Shown piece by piece: positions 18,044-27,309 of a DNA stretch of 64,000 nt. Each line of letters begins with the position of its first letter. Within the stretch, counting starts at the first letter, position 1. The DNA comes from an uncultured Brachyspira sp. Its GTDB lineage: Bacteria > Spirochaetota > Brachyspiria > Brachyspirales > Brachyspiraceae. The stretch spans positions 1 through 64,000 of the forward strand of contig NZ_CAJUPR010000010.1 of NCBI RefSeq assembly GCF_910588665.1, written 5' to 3'. The position numbers and the translations under genes are program-made. The notes below the pieces were generated by a model, which was not told the DNA's origin, searched no databases, and saw nothing but the letters and a program-made list of their open reading frames with translations.

Positions 18044-18817
18044 ATGTACTTGCTTGCAGATATTGGAAATACCAGAGTTAAATTAGCAATGTTTGAAGAT
18101 AATAACAGCATGCCTATATATTATAAGGCTATAGAACACAGCAATGCTCTGGATTTAGTTGCCGCATTAAATGAAATAAAAAATAATCATAGCCATATAA
18201 AAAATGTATTGTACAGCAGCGTATCATTAAAGGTAAATGATTTATTTGAGGGAAGTACGGAAGACTGTTTTAATATAAAGCCTTACAGAGTTACTCATAA
18301 TGATATAAATCTAAAAAATAATTTATATGAACCGAAAGATTCCGTAGGCATAGATAGAATTCTGTCAACTTACGCCTCTATTAAGCTTGAAGGATGCAAC
18401 GATAAAGACAGATATGCATCCATAGTTATAGATATGGGAACAGCCACAACAGTAAGTGTTATGCTGTCAGATTTTACATTTTTAGGGGGAATGATAATAG
18501 CGGGTACAAAAACAAGCTGTCAGGCGCTTTCAAATATAACATCTCTGCCGTATTATGAAATAGGACCTATACATTCCATACCTAATCCTATAAACAATAA
18601 TATAAAAGACGCTGTAGTTTCAGGAGCTATATATAATACTATAGGAACTGTTAATTATTCCGTTATAGAAACTAAAAAGTATATTAAAAATAAATATAAT
18701 ATAAAATCTAAAATATTTCTGACAGGCGGAATATCAAATTTAAGGCTTTTAAAATGCAAAGTTTATCCTTTTTTGGTATTGCAGGGAATTTATTTTAATA
18801 CAATAGGCAATAAATAA
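18044..18817 (+). CDS. coaX: Type III pantothenate kinase
   Basis: CoaX phosphorylates pantothenate in the first step of coenzyme A synthesis. Unlike type I and II kinases it resists feedback by CoA. The 257-residue product has the phosphate-binding DIGNTRVKLA (6-15), the GIDRI motif near residue 104, and IDMGTATTVSVML near 129-141. The position after GTATT that is often Asp in other family members is not Asp here, which is worth noting but may be a lineage variant. It overlaps neither neighbour and starts 2 bases after cca. The bifunctional CoaBC for the later steps is encoded at 47659. Confidence 0.92.
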   Translation: MYLLADIGNTRVKLAMFEDNNSMPIYYKAIEHSNALDLVAALNEIKNNHSHIKNVLYSSVSLKVNDLFEGSTEDCFNIKPYRVTHNDINLKNNLYEPKDSVGIDRILSTYASIKLEGCNDKDRYASIVIDMGTATTVSVMLSDFTFLGGMIIAGTKTSCQALSNITSLPYYEIGPIHSIPNPINNNIKDAVVSGAIYNTIGTVNYSVIETKKYIKNKYNIKSKIFLTGGISNLRLLKCKVYPFLVLQGIYFNTIGNK

Positions 18818-18877
18818 TATATTATTAAAGGTATTTATACAAAAAATATAATTCGGTAGTACATATATGCGCGGCAT

Positions 18878-18905
18878 TTGACAAACAAAAAAAAACTTAT
18901 ATACT
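18878..18905 (+). promoter_or_regulatory. Promoter of ptsH-ptsI
   Basis: TTGACA (18878-18883), 16-base spacer, TATACT (18900-18905). The hexamers and spacing are identical to the promoter at 10550. Confidence 0.65.
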
Positions 18906-18945
18906 TTAAACCGTATATCTAAGAAAAAGAATGGAGGAATTTCTA

Positions 18946-19212
18946 ATGACTACAGGTAAAATTACTATACAAAATGATACAGGGCTTCATGCCAGACCAG
19001 GCAATGAATTTGCAACATTTATAAAATCATTACAGAATTGCAAAGTAGAAATAGAAAATGAAGCAGGCAAAAGAGTTAATGCTTCATCTCTTTTGAAGGT
19101 CTTATCTTTAGGCGTAAAAAAAGATTCTGTGCTTACTGTTTACTGCGATGGAGAGAATGAAGAGGAAAACTTAAAGAAAATAGAAGAATTTATATCTAAC
19201 TTAAAAGACTAA
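18946..19212 (+). CDS. ptsH: Phosphocarrier protein HPr
   Basis: HPr takes phosphate from Enzyme I and passes it to sugar-specific Enzyme II proteins of the PTS. I start it at ATG 18946 because GGAGG lies 8 bases upstream; an earlier ATG at 18931 overlaps that ribosome site. With this start the active histidine in TGLHARPG is exactly residue 15, as in other HPr proteins, and length is 88. The regulatory serine region reads NASSLLKVLSLG, with Ser48 matching Ser46 of Bacillus HPr. ptsI follows after 28 bases. No HPr kinase gene is in the window, so serine regulation cannot be judged. Confidence 0.94.
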   Translation: MTTGKITIQNDTGLHARPGNEFATFIKSLQNCKVEIENEAGKRVNASSLLKVLSLGVKKDSVLTVYCDGENEEENLKKIEEFISNLKD

Positions 19213-19240
19213 TTCAATTTTATTTTTTTGGAATTATAAT

Positions 19241-20986
19241 ATGGAAAAAAGAATTACTGGAATTGGGGTTTCTCCCGGCATAGCTATAGGAAAAGTATAT
19301 CTGCTTATAAAAAAGGATATTGTAATATCTAAATATCCATGCAAAGATACAGCAGAGGAACAAAAAAAATTATTAGATGCCAGAAATAAAACCAAAGAGC
19401 AGCTTCTAAAAATAAGGGAGACAACGGCAAAAAAAGTTTCAGAGGAAAAGGCGTCTATATTTGATGCTCATATAACTTTGCTTGAGGACGAAGATCTGCT
19501 TGAAGAAGTTAATAATATTATAGCAGATGATAAGGTTTGTGCAGAATATGCTTTATCTCAGGGTATAGAAGTATACACTAAAATTTTATCTGAAGTTGAA
19601 GATGAATATTTAAGAGAAAGAGCAGGAGATTTAACTGATATATCCGATAGATGGATAAGAAATATACAAGGCGAAGAAATAGCCGAAGTATCAAATTTAC
19701 CTAAGAATTCTATTGTTGCAGCCAGAGATCTTACTCCTTCCGATACTGCAAATTTAGATTTAGATAATACTTTGGGCTTCATTACGGAAATAGGAGGCAG
19801 AACTTCCCATACATCTATTATGGCTAGGTCTTTAGAAATTCCTGCAGTTGTCGGTATAGGCAATATTTTAAAAGATTTGAAAAATGAAGAAACTATAATA
19901 GTTAATGGAAATACGGGATCTGTTATAATAAATCCAAGCGAAGAGACTATAAAATACTGCTTAAATCTTAAAGACGAATTCGATAAAAAAAGAACTTTAT
20001 TAAAAGAATATGCTCATAAAGATGCAGTATCAAAAGACGGTACAAAAATAAGAGTATATGCTAATATAGGATCTCCTGCAGATTTAGGCGGAGCTTTAAA
20101 AAACGGTGCAGATGGTATAGGGCTTTACAGAACTGAATTTCTTTTTATGGAAAATACAGATTTTCCTACAGAAGAGGAACAATTCAAAGCATACAAAGAA
20201 GTGGCTGTTGCTATGAGCGGGCATACTGTTACAATAAGAACTATGGATATAGGAGGAGATAAATATCTTCCTTATTTAGAAATGCCTAAAGAAGAAAATC
20301 CTGCTTTAGGCTGGAGAGCTTTAAGAATATGTTTGGATAAAACATCTATTATTAAAACACAGTTCAGAGCATTGCTTAGGGCATCTGCTTTCGGAAAGAT
20401 AAAAGTTATGCTTCCTATGATAGTTGCCATAGAAGAACTTCGTAAAGCTAAAGCCATATTCAATGAATGTAAATTAGAGCTTATAAAAGAAAATATACCT
20501 TTCAATGAAGCTTTGGAATTAGGAATAATGATAGAAACTCCTTCTGTTGTATTTAAAGCAGAAACCTTTGCAAGGGAGTCTGATTTCTTTTCCATAGGAA
20601 CTAATGATTTAACACAGTATACTTTGGCTTCCGACAGAGGAAATGAAAAAATCGCTGCTATATGCGATCCTTATAACCCTTCTGTTCTTATTGCAATAAA
20701 GATGGCTATAGAAGGAGCTCATGCAAATGGTATCATTATATCTATGTGCGGAGAATTAGCAGGAGATTTACTCGCAGTACCTTTATTATTTGGTTTAGGT
20801 CTTGATGTATTTTCTATGTCTGCTATATCAATACCTGAAGTAAAAAAGATGATAATTTCTTTGGAAAAATCTGAATGCTGTATGCTTGCAAAGAGAGTTC
20901 TTTCTCTGGATACCGCTGAAGATGTTAAAGCCGAATTATTAAGATTTATAGAAGTGCATGAAAAAGGCGGAACTGTAAGTTATTAA
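19241..20986 (+). CDS. ptsI: PEP-protein phosphotransferase (PTS Enzyme I)
   Basis: Enzyme I moves phosphate from phosphoenolpyruvate to HPr in the cytoplasm. The 581-residue product has the phospho-histidine site GGRTSHTSIMARS with His190, one residue from its place in well-studied homologues. It also has the PEP-binding segments GIGLYRTEFLFM and RTMDIGGDKYLPY, and the catalytic Cys region IISMCGELAGD near residue 504. It forms an operon with ptsH under the promoter at 18878. A terminator hairpin follows at 21002. The identification is secure. Confidence 0.97.
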   Translation: MEKRITGIGVSPGIAIGKVYLLIKKDIVISKYPCKDTAEEQKKLLDARNKTKEQLLKIRETTAKKVSEEKASIFDAHITLLEDEDLLEEVNNIIADDKVCAEYALSQGIEVYTKILSEVEDEYLRERAGDLTDISDRWIRNIQGEEIAEVSNLPKNSIVAARDLTPSDTANLDLDNTLGFITEIGGRTSHTSIMARSLEIPAVVGIGNILKDLKNEETIIVNGNTGSVIINPSEETIKYCLNLKDEFDKKRTLLKEYAHKDAVSKDGTKIRVYANIGSPADLGGALKNGADGIGLYRTEFLFMENTDFPTEEEQFKAYKEVAVAMSGHTVTIRTMDIGGDKYLPYLEMPKEENPALGWRALRICLDKTSIIKTQFRALLRASAFGKIKVMLPMIVAIEELRKAKAIFNECKLELIKENIPFNEALELGIMIETPSVVFKAETFARESDFFSIGTNDLTQYTLASDRGNEKIAAICDPYNPSVLIAIKMAIEGAHANGIIISMCGELAGDLLAVPLLFGLGLDVFSMSAISIPEVKKMIISLEKSECCMLAKRVLSLDTAEDVKAELLRFIEVHEKGGTVSY

Positions 20987-21001
20987 AAATATTTTGAAAA
21001 T

Positions 21002-21035
21002 AATAGGGAGTCTGAAATAGGCTCCTTATTTTATA
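21002..21035. terminator. Terminator after ptsI, possibly shared with dnaX
   Basis: AATAGGGAGTCT (21002-21013) pairs with AGGCTCCTTATT (21019-21030), 12 pairs with two G-T, around GAAAT. TTTATATT follows on the plus strand and ATTATTTT on the minus strand. Confidence 0.7.
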
Positions 21036-21153
21036 TTCTTTATTTCTTTTATAATTTTAATATATGTATTAAATATGAATTTTCTATATTATTTTTTCTC
21101 TCTTTATATTTTTTATTACTGCCAATGATAAACTTGCCTATAGTATTTAAAAA

Positions 21154-22704
21154 TTATAAAGAATCCTCTTCTACTTCCGTTGCCTGAAGTCTGCTTTTTA
21201 ATTTATCTATCATATTTCCTTCAACCGCTCTTTCAAACTGTATAGCAACATCTTTATTCTTTGTAAATCTTGGTATAGCTTTTGATATTAAATCGTTAAT
21301 TCTTTTATCTGATTTAGTCATTTCATATATATGATCTGGCAATGCAACTATTAAAACAGCTCCTTTGCTCTCTATAGGATTTCCCTGAGACAGCAGAGAA
21401 TATATTGTAGGGCTTTCATTATCTATAAAAGAAAGTATTTTATTATAGAATACCTGTCTTTTATCATTAGGACTCAAAGCCGTATCATATTTAATATTAT
21501 TCTCATTTGATGAAAAAGTATTTTTGGAATTATCTATATGAACCTCATTATTATTTTCAGTAAGCTGAATATTTGAATAAATTATATCTAAAGGGCGTAT
21601 TAAATTATCTATATTAAGAAGCAAAAGCATACGCATTTCAAATATAGTTCTAGGATTAGATGCATTTCTTATACGCTCTTCAACAAGCAGTATATAATCA
21701 AGTATTCTTTCTATCTCATCATCATTATAATTATCTGCAAAACTTTTTAAATCATCTCTCTCATTTTCAGTAATTTCTAAAAGCTTTATATCATCAATAG
21801 AGCTTTTTATCATAAGAATAATACGCATATATTCTATTATACTGTTTATAAAAGTTCTTGGATCAACAGCCTCTTCAAATAATTTTTTTACAAATTCAAA
21901 ATAAGATTTTTTATTTCCAGACATCATTATATTAAAAAACTCTTTAACAAAAGAAAAATTATTCCCTCCCACAACAGCAATAACATCTGCTCCTGCTATA
22001 TATTTTTTATCTATTGTGTAGGCTATCATTTTTTCTAATATTGTTTCACTGTCGCGCACTGATCCTCTTGCCTGCTTCGCTATTAAAAACAGAGCCTCAT
22101 TATCATATTTAATATTTTCTTTATCAAGTATTCCTTTTAATATTCTTTCTAAATCTTCTATACCCAAAGATTTAAAAGTATACTGCTGACATCTGCTTCT
22201 TATAGTAGGAAGCACCCTGTCAGCCTCTGTAGTGGCAAGTATAAAAACTACATGAGAAGGCGGCTCCTCCAAAGTCTTAAGCAAAGCATTAAAAGCTTCA
22301 TTTGTTATTTGATGAACCTCATCTATAATATAAACTTTATACTTTCCAGCGGCAGGAGATATGCGTACATTTTCTATAATAGTTCTTATATTCTCTATAC
22401 CTCTGTTGCTTGCGCCGTCAATTTCTATAACATCAAGAGGAGTTCCGTTTTCTATCTGACTGCAGGAAGGACAAACTCCGCATGGCTTATCTGTAGGACC
22501 ATTTATACAATTTAAAGCTTTAGCTATAATTCTTGCAAGCGAAGTCTTACCTACTCCATGAGCTCCCGAAAAAAGATATGCATGGGCTATTTTATTCTGA
22601 GCTATACTTTTAGATATTGTTTTAGTTATATGTTCCTGACCTATTACTTCTTCAAAAGTCTGAGGACGGTATTTTCTCGCTATTACTTTATAATTATCTG
22701 CCAT
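21154..22704 (-). CDS. dnaX: DNA polymerase III subunit gamma/tau
   Basis: DnaX is the clamp-loader ATPase of the replisome. The 516-residue product has Walker A GAHGVGKT at 47-54, a four-cysteine zinc module (Cys66, 75, 78, 81), Walker B with sensor IIDEVHQITNEAFNALLKTL near 126-145, and the arginine-finger region TIRSRCQQY. The C-terminal 130 residues are variable and Asn-rich, as in tau-type extensions. A promoter of the common type lies upstream at 22736. No recR or ybaB homologue follows, unlike many genomes. The identification is secure. Confidence 0.96.
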   Translation of the reverse strand: MADNYKVIARKYRPQTFEEVIGQEHITKTISKSIAQNKIAHAYLFSGAHGVGKTSLARIIAKALNCINGPTDKPCGVCPSCSQIENGTPLDVIEIDGASNRGIENIRTIIENVRISPAAGKYKVYIIDEVHQITNEAFNALLKTLEEPPSHVVFILATTEADRVLPTIRSRCQQYTFKSLGIEDLERILKGILDKENIKYDNEALFLIAKQARGSVRDSETILEKMIAYTIDKKYIAGADVIAVVGGNNFSFVKEFFNIMMSGNKKSYFEFVKKLFEEAVDPRTFINSIIEYMRIILMIKSSIDDIKLLEITENERDDLKSFADNYNDDEIERILDYILLVEERIRNASNPRTIFEMRMLLLLNIDNLIRPLDIIYSNIQLTENNNEVHIDNSKNTFSSNENNIKYDTALSPNDKRQVFYNKILSFIDNESPTIYSLLSQGNPIESKGAVLIVALPDHIYEMTKSDKRINDLISKAIPRFTKNKDVAIQFERAVEGNMIDKLKSRLQATEVEEDSL

Positions 22705-22735
22705 TTTATATATTCCATTTAGTTTTTATTTTAAT

Positions 22736-22763
22736 ATTTTAACAGACATATTTTATTTGTCAA
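22736..22763 (-). promoter_or_regulatory. Promoter of dnaX
   Basis: On the minus strand, TTGACA (22763-22758), 16-base spacer, TAAAAT (22741-22736), about 31 bases before the ATG. The hexamers and spacing are identical to the cysS promoter. Confidence 0.65.
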
Positions 22764-22888
22764 TTTTAATTTTACTGATGAATGCATCTTCTTATATATT
22801 ATATATAAAGCTTCAGACTTTGCTATTTGATTTGCAGTTATATCAAAAATAAGAGATTATTGAACTCAATACAATAATATAATTAAAT

Positions 22889-22922
22889 AAAAAATCCGTA
22901 AGAGCAGCTCCTACGGATTTCT
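22889..22922 (-). terminator. Terminator of the V-ATPase operon
   Basis: AAATCCGTAAGAG (22893-22905) pairs with CTCCTACGGATTT (with one mismatch) across a CAG loop. On the minus strand a T-rich tract (TTTTTATTTAATT) follows. It lies 30 bases after the atpK stop. Confidence 0.8.
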
Positions 22923-22951
22923 ATTTATTTCACTTTTATTAATTACTTAAT

Positions 22952-23440
<489 letters not shown>

Positions 23441-23498
23441 TTAATTAATGAAATATAATTTTTTATGTTATGTTAATAAAATAAAACCTAAGCTAAAA

Positions 23499-25367
23499 TT
23501 AAGCCGCTTTTTTAAGAGGCTTATACTCTTTACCTCCGCCTTCAAAACCAACATTATTGTAGAACTCTACAAATGTTAATCTCAAAGGGTGTACCAAAGC
23601 ACCAAGTATGTTTAATAAGAATATAGCAATATGTCCCACAACTAGGAATACAACCATTATCACAATACCTACACCCGGTATAGCCTTGAAACTCATACCT
23701 ATTTGATTTATTACCAATGCCAATATAGAACCTGATGCTCCCAAAGCAAACAAACGGATATAAGAAAGCGTGTCTCCCATTATACCTGTTGCCGCAAAAT
23801 ATACGCCAAGCACAGAGTTAAGCACATCAGGTTTTTTACCCACATTAGAAAGTATCACTAAGAATATCAGACCTATAACTATTAAAGCATAATATATGCT
23901 GCTGAATTGCCTTATAACTTCCATTTTCTGCATATCGCCCAAAAACCATAAAATAAGACCCGGTATAAATAAAAGCTTACCGACAGCACCTAATATATCA
24001 CCAATAGATCCCGTTTTAATTCTGTCTATAACTCCCACAACTAGGGCAAAGCATATATGAATCACGCCTAAAAGCAAAGCAGTATTAAACGGAGTTAAGA
24101 ACCAATTTTCTTTAATATCAGTAATTATCAAATACTTTCTTAAAGCGGCAAATATAGGTATTTGGGTATTGGCAGGTATGCTTATACCGAAGAAACTTCC
24201 GCCGTTAATAATACCCATAATAGTTGTACATATACCCAATGTTAAAGCAAGTATTCCTATGCCTCTTAATTGTCCTTTTAATACGGTAAATAAACCTATT
24301 AAAGCCACTATAGTTAATACTATGCCGTAACCTGAATCACCGAAACAATAAGCAAAAAACAGAGGATAGAAAATTGCTATCATAGGAGTTAAATCTATCT
24401 CAAAATAATTTGGTAATTGGAATAATTTGGTAATAAGCTCATAAGAACCAAAATATTTGTTGTTTTTAAGCTCAACAGGAACTTTATCTTCTCTGCTAGG
24501 ATCTTCCAAAATATAAGCTATTTTTTTACTCTCCAATAAAGATTTAACTTCGGATTCTTTATCTTTCGGCACATAAGCTTCAACATAAAGTATTTTGCCT
24601 TCGGTGCCTTCGCTGGCTGTAAAACTCTCTTTAGCCTCTTCAAAATTATTTTTTATATTAAGATTATCTATTTCTTTATTAATATTTTCAATATACACTT
24701 GATTTTTAATAATTTCGGTATTATTAACCTCAATTTCTTTATCAAGTTTTTCTATAGCTGCATTTATCTCGTCATAAGATTTTTCAGGCATATTAACTAT
24801 ATCAAAAGGAATAGTTTCATTGGTGCCGTATTTTTTAAAGGCAACAAAATAAAGTTTTCCCGCCTCCTCTTTAATAGGATAGGTAAATATATCCTTAATT
24901 TCAGAGAAGTTATAATCATTATACTCTTTAGCATTAGCATTATAGAATACAATATCATATCCTGACTTCTCTTTTAAGCTGTTAACCCTATCTAAACTGA
25001 AATTTCCGAAAGGAGCGGCAATAGATAATTCTTTTTTAAGAAAATCCCTTTCCGCTTTTAATTTATCCGAATTATGAGAAGTATTAATAACAGCTTCTAT
25101 AACCTTATCTGTGCTTTTGGATAAAATCTCAGCTTTAATATCAGAAACATCTTTTTTAGCTTTTTTAGCATCAGCTAAAGTATTATTAATAATATTTTTT
25201 GCTCTTACAGCATCATTCTTTTTACCTGCAATAGCCTCTATATTTTCACTTGACACACCATTAGCTATTTCAATATGAACAAGCCCAAGCGAAGCTAAAT
25301 CGCTTAAAGTTTTTTCCTTATCCTCATGAAAGACAAAGAGAGAAAGTTTCTTCATTTTCCTAATCAT
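23499..25367 (-). CDS. atpI: V-type ATP synthase subunit I
   Basis: Subunit I is the membrane stator (a-type subunit) that forms the ion half-channels. The 622 residues divide into a cytoplasmic, coiled-coil-rich N-terminal half (to about 310) and a C-terminal half with seven to eight membrane spans, beginning near NYFEIDLTPMIAIFYPLFFA. The conserved channel region FAATGIMGDTLSYIRLFALG contains the essential arginine, followed by GHIAIFLLNILGALVHPLRL. Its start overlaps the end of atpD by four bases (ATGA), showing translational coupling. The assignment is secure. Confidence 0.95.
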   Translation of the reverse strand: MIRKMKKLSLFVFHEDKEKTLSDLASLGLVHIEIANGVSSENIEAIAGKKNDAVRAKNIINNTLADAKKAKKDVSDIKAEILSKSTDKVIEAVINTSHNSDKLKAERDFLKKELSIAAPFGNFSLDRVNSLKEKSGYDIVFYNANAKEYNDYNFSEIKDIFTYPIKEEAGKLYFVAFKKYGTNETIPFDIVNMPEKSYDEINAAIEKLDKEIEVNNTEIIKNQVYIENINKEIDNLNIKNNFEEAKESFTASEGTEGKILYVEAYVPKDKESEVKSLLESKKIAYILEDPSREDKVPVELKNNKYFGSYELITKLFQLPNYFEIDLTPMIAIFYPLFFAYCFGDSGYGIVLTIVALIGLFTVLKGQLRGIGILALTLGICTTIMGIINGGSFFGISIPANTQIPIFAALRKYLIITDIKENWFLTPFNTALLLGVIHICFALVVGVIDRIKTGSIGDILGAVGKLLFIPGLILWFLGDMQKMEVIRQFSSIYYALIVIGLIFLVILSNVGKKPDVLNSVLGVYFAATGIMGDTLSYIRLFALGASGSILALVINQIGMSFKAIPGVGIVIMVVFLVVGHIAIFLLNILGALVHPLRLTFVEFYNNVGFEGGGKEYKPLKKAA

Positions 25368-25963
25368 AAAGACGCCTCCTTAGCTCTGTTTCTTTCTTTA
25401 ACTATTTTTTGAGAAGATTTACTTAAATTGTCCTCATCTTCCATATACCTTTTTATCTTGATTATAGCTGTTTTATACTCTGGAATTTGAACTTTTTCAT
25501 AAAGATTAACTTTCTGAGTAGTTTTTTTCCTAGCATAAGCCAAAGCATTAAGTCTATCCTCAGTCATTTCAATTTTTATTTGAATAGTCATAAGACGCTC
25601 AAACATACTTATGGCAAGTCTAATCCAAGAAGGCATATTAAAAAGGCTGACATTTTCAATATCAAAATCTATATCCGAAAGTATGTAAACTTTAACACCG
25701 GCAATATTTTTTAATTCCGAATTGATTTTTTTAATTTTTACTATTTCAGGAAAATCAGTCCAAAAGCCGTTGTAGTTTTGATTTTCTTTAACTAATTTCT
25801 GATATTCTTCTTTAAGCAATTCAATCTCAGCGGTAATCTTCCTCACTTCAAGACGAAGGGCTGCCTCTTTACTTTTCAAAGTAGGCAGTGCTTTCTCACG
25901 GATAGAAAGCTGGCGTCTTAAACTTTGAAGAGCCGTTTTATTGTATTGAAACTTTAATGCCAT
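25364..25963 (-). CDS. atpD: V-type ATP synthase subunit D
   Basis: Subunit D is the central rotor shaft inside the A3B3 head. The 199-residue protein is almost wholly helical. The typical N-terminal coiled coil begins FQYNKTALQSLRRQLSIREK, and the C-terminal coil ends with the family pattern IKRYMEDEDNLSKSSQKIVK. Length is normal. It lies 20 bases after atpB and overlaps atpI by four bases. The identification rests on family pattern and operon position. Confidence 0.94.
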   Translation of the reverse strand: MALKFQYNKTALQSLRRQLSIREKALPTLKSKEAALRLEVRKITAEIELLKEEYQKLVKENQNYNGFWTDFPEIVKIKKINSELKNIAGVKVYILSDIDFDIENVSLFNMPSWIRLAISMFERLMTIQIKIEMTEDRLNALAYARKKTTQKVNLYEKVQIPEYKTAIIKIKRYMEDEDNLSKSSQKIVKERNRAKEASL

Positions 25964-25983
25964 ATTTTACCTACTTTAATTAA

Positions 25984-27309
25984 TTAGTTATTTTTCCACT
26001 TACCAAATTGTTCAGCAAGCGAATCTTTTACGCCTACTTCCGCTTTGCTGAAATATTTACCCATTAATTCCCAGCCTGTCTCAAGCATCTCATCAATTTT
26101 AATATTAATATCTATGGCAAGAAGTCTTTCAGAATATTCAGCCGCATATTTCAAGCATCTTTCATCATATTCAGTTAAATCAAAACCATTTTCTTTTTTC
26201 ATTTTGGCATTAGCAGCATCTGAATAAAGACGCACTAAAGTATTCATAACTGCAGGGTGATCTTCTCTGGTTTTCTTACCTATAACAAGCTGCTTCAAAC
26301 GGGAAAGACTTCTGAAAGGATCAATAATTGTTTTACCTATATCAGAATCTCTTCTTAAATAAAGCTGACCTTCTGTGATGTATCCAGTATTGTCAGGCAC
26401 AGCATGAGTAATATCTCCTTCATTAAGTGTTGTAACAGCTATAATAGTAATAGATCCTCCGTCAGGAAATTGAGCCGCTTTTTCATATATTTTGGCAAGA
26501 TCCGAATATAAAGAACCAGGCATAGAGTCTTTGGAAGGAATCTGATCCATTTTATTAGACACTATAGCTAAAGCATCGGCATAGAGAGTCATATCTGTAA
26601 GAAGAACAAGAACTTTTTCTTTTTTCTCTACTGCAAAATATTCGGCAGCTGTACAAGCCATATCAGGAATTAAAAGTCTTTCTACAGGAGGGTCATCTGT
26701 AGTATTTATGAAACATATAATTTTATCTAAAGCGCCAGCTTCGGTAAATGTGTTTTTAAATGATAAATAATCGTCATTGGAAAGTCCCATACCGCCGAGT
26801 ATGATTTTATCAGCTTCGGCTCTTAAGGCTACCTGGGCCAATACAGCATTATAAGGCTGATCGGGATCTGCAAAGAACGGTATTTTTTGCCCTGTAACAA
26901 GAGTATTGTTAAGATCAATACCTGCAATACCTGTGGCAATAAGCTCCGAAGGCTGTTTTCTTCTTACAGGGTTTACGGAAGGTCCTCCGATTTCTACCTC
27001 TTTTCCTTCAATCTCAGCACCGCCGTCAATAGGCTCTCCGTAAGCATTGAAGAATCTTCCAGCAAGAAGTTCGCTTACTTTAAGTCTAGGAGGCCTGCCT
27101 AAAAATACCACTTCGGCATTAGTAGGTATACCTTCAGTACCTTGGAAAACCTGAAGCGTAACAATGTCCCCAATCATTTTTACAACCTGAGCAGGTCTGC
27201 CCGCCACAAGGGCCATCTCATCATTACCGACATTTTCAGCTCTTAAAGATACGGTTGCTTTAGTAATCTGTACTAATTTTGTATATACTTTTTGAAATGC
27301 TTTAGGCAT
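25984..27309 (-). CDS. atpB: V-type ATP synthase subunit B
   Basis: Subunit B is the non-catalytic partner of the hexameric head. The 441-residue product carries the family segments RRKQPSELIATGIAGIDLNN and GQKIPFFADPDQPYNAVLAQ, and MPGSLYSDLAKIYEKAA near the middle. In place of a full Walker A it has a degenerate loop, as expected for B subunits. It overlaps the end of atpA by eight bases. At 441 residues it is slightly shorter than archaeal homologues. The identification is secure. Confidence 0.96.
   Translation of the reverse strand: MPKAFQKVYTKLVQITKATVSLRAENVGNDEMALVAGRPAQVVKMIGDIVTLQVFQGTEGIPTNAEVVFLGRPPRLKVSELLAGRFFNAYGEPIDGGAEIEGKEVEIGGPSVNPVRRKQPSELIATGIAGIDLNNTLVTGQKIPFFADPDQPYNAVLAQVALRAEADKIILGGMGLSNDDYLSFKNTFTEAGALDKIICFINTTDDPPVERLLIPDMACTAAEYFAVEKKEKVLVLLTDMTLYADALAIVSNKMDQIPSKDSMPGSLYSDLAKIYEKAAQFPDGGSITIIAVTTLNEGDITHAVPDNTGYITEGQLYLRRDSDIGKTIIDPFRSLSRLKQLVIGKKTREDHPAVMNTLVRLYSDAANAKMKKENGFDLTEYDERCLKYAAEYSERLLAIDINIKIDEMLETGWELMGKYFSKAEVGVKDSLAEQFGKWKNN

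Noticed and set aside
18931..18945. Earlier ATG for ptsH
   Set aside because: It overlaps the ribosome-binding site of ATG 18946, and only the later start puts the active histidine at residue 15.
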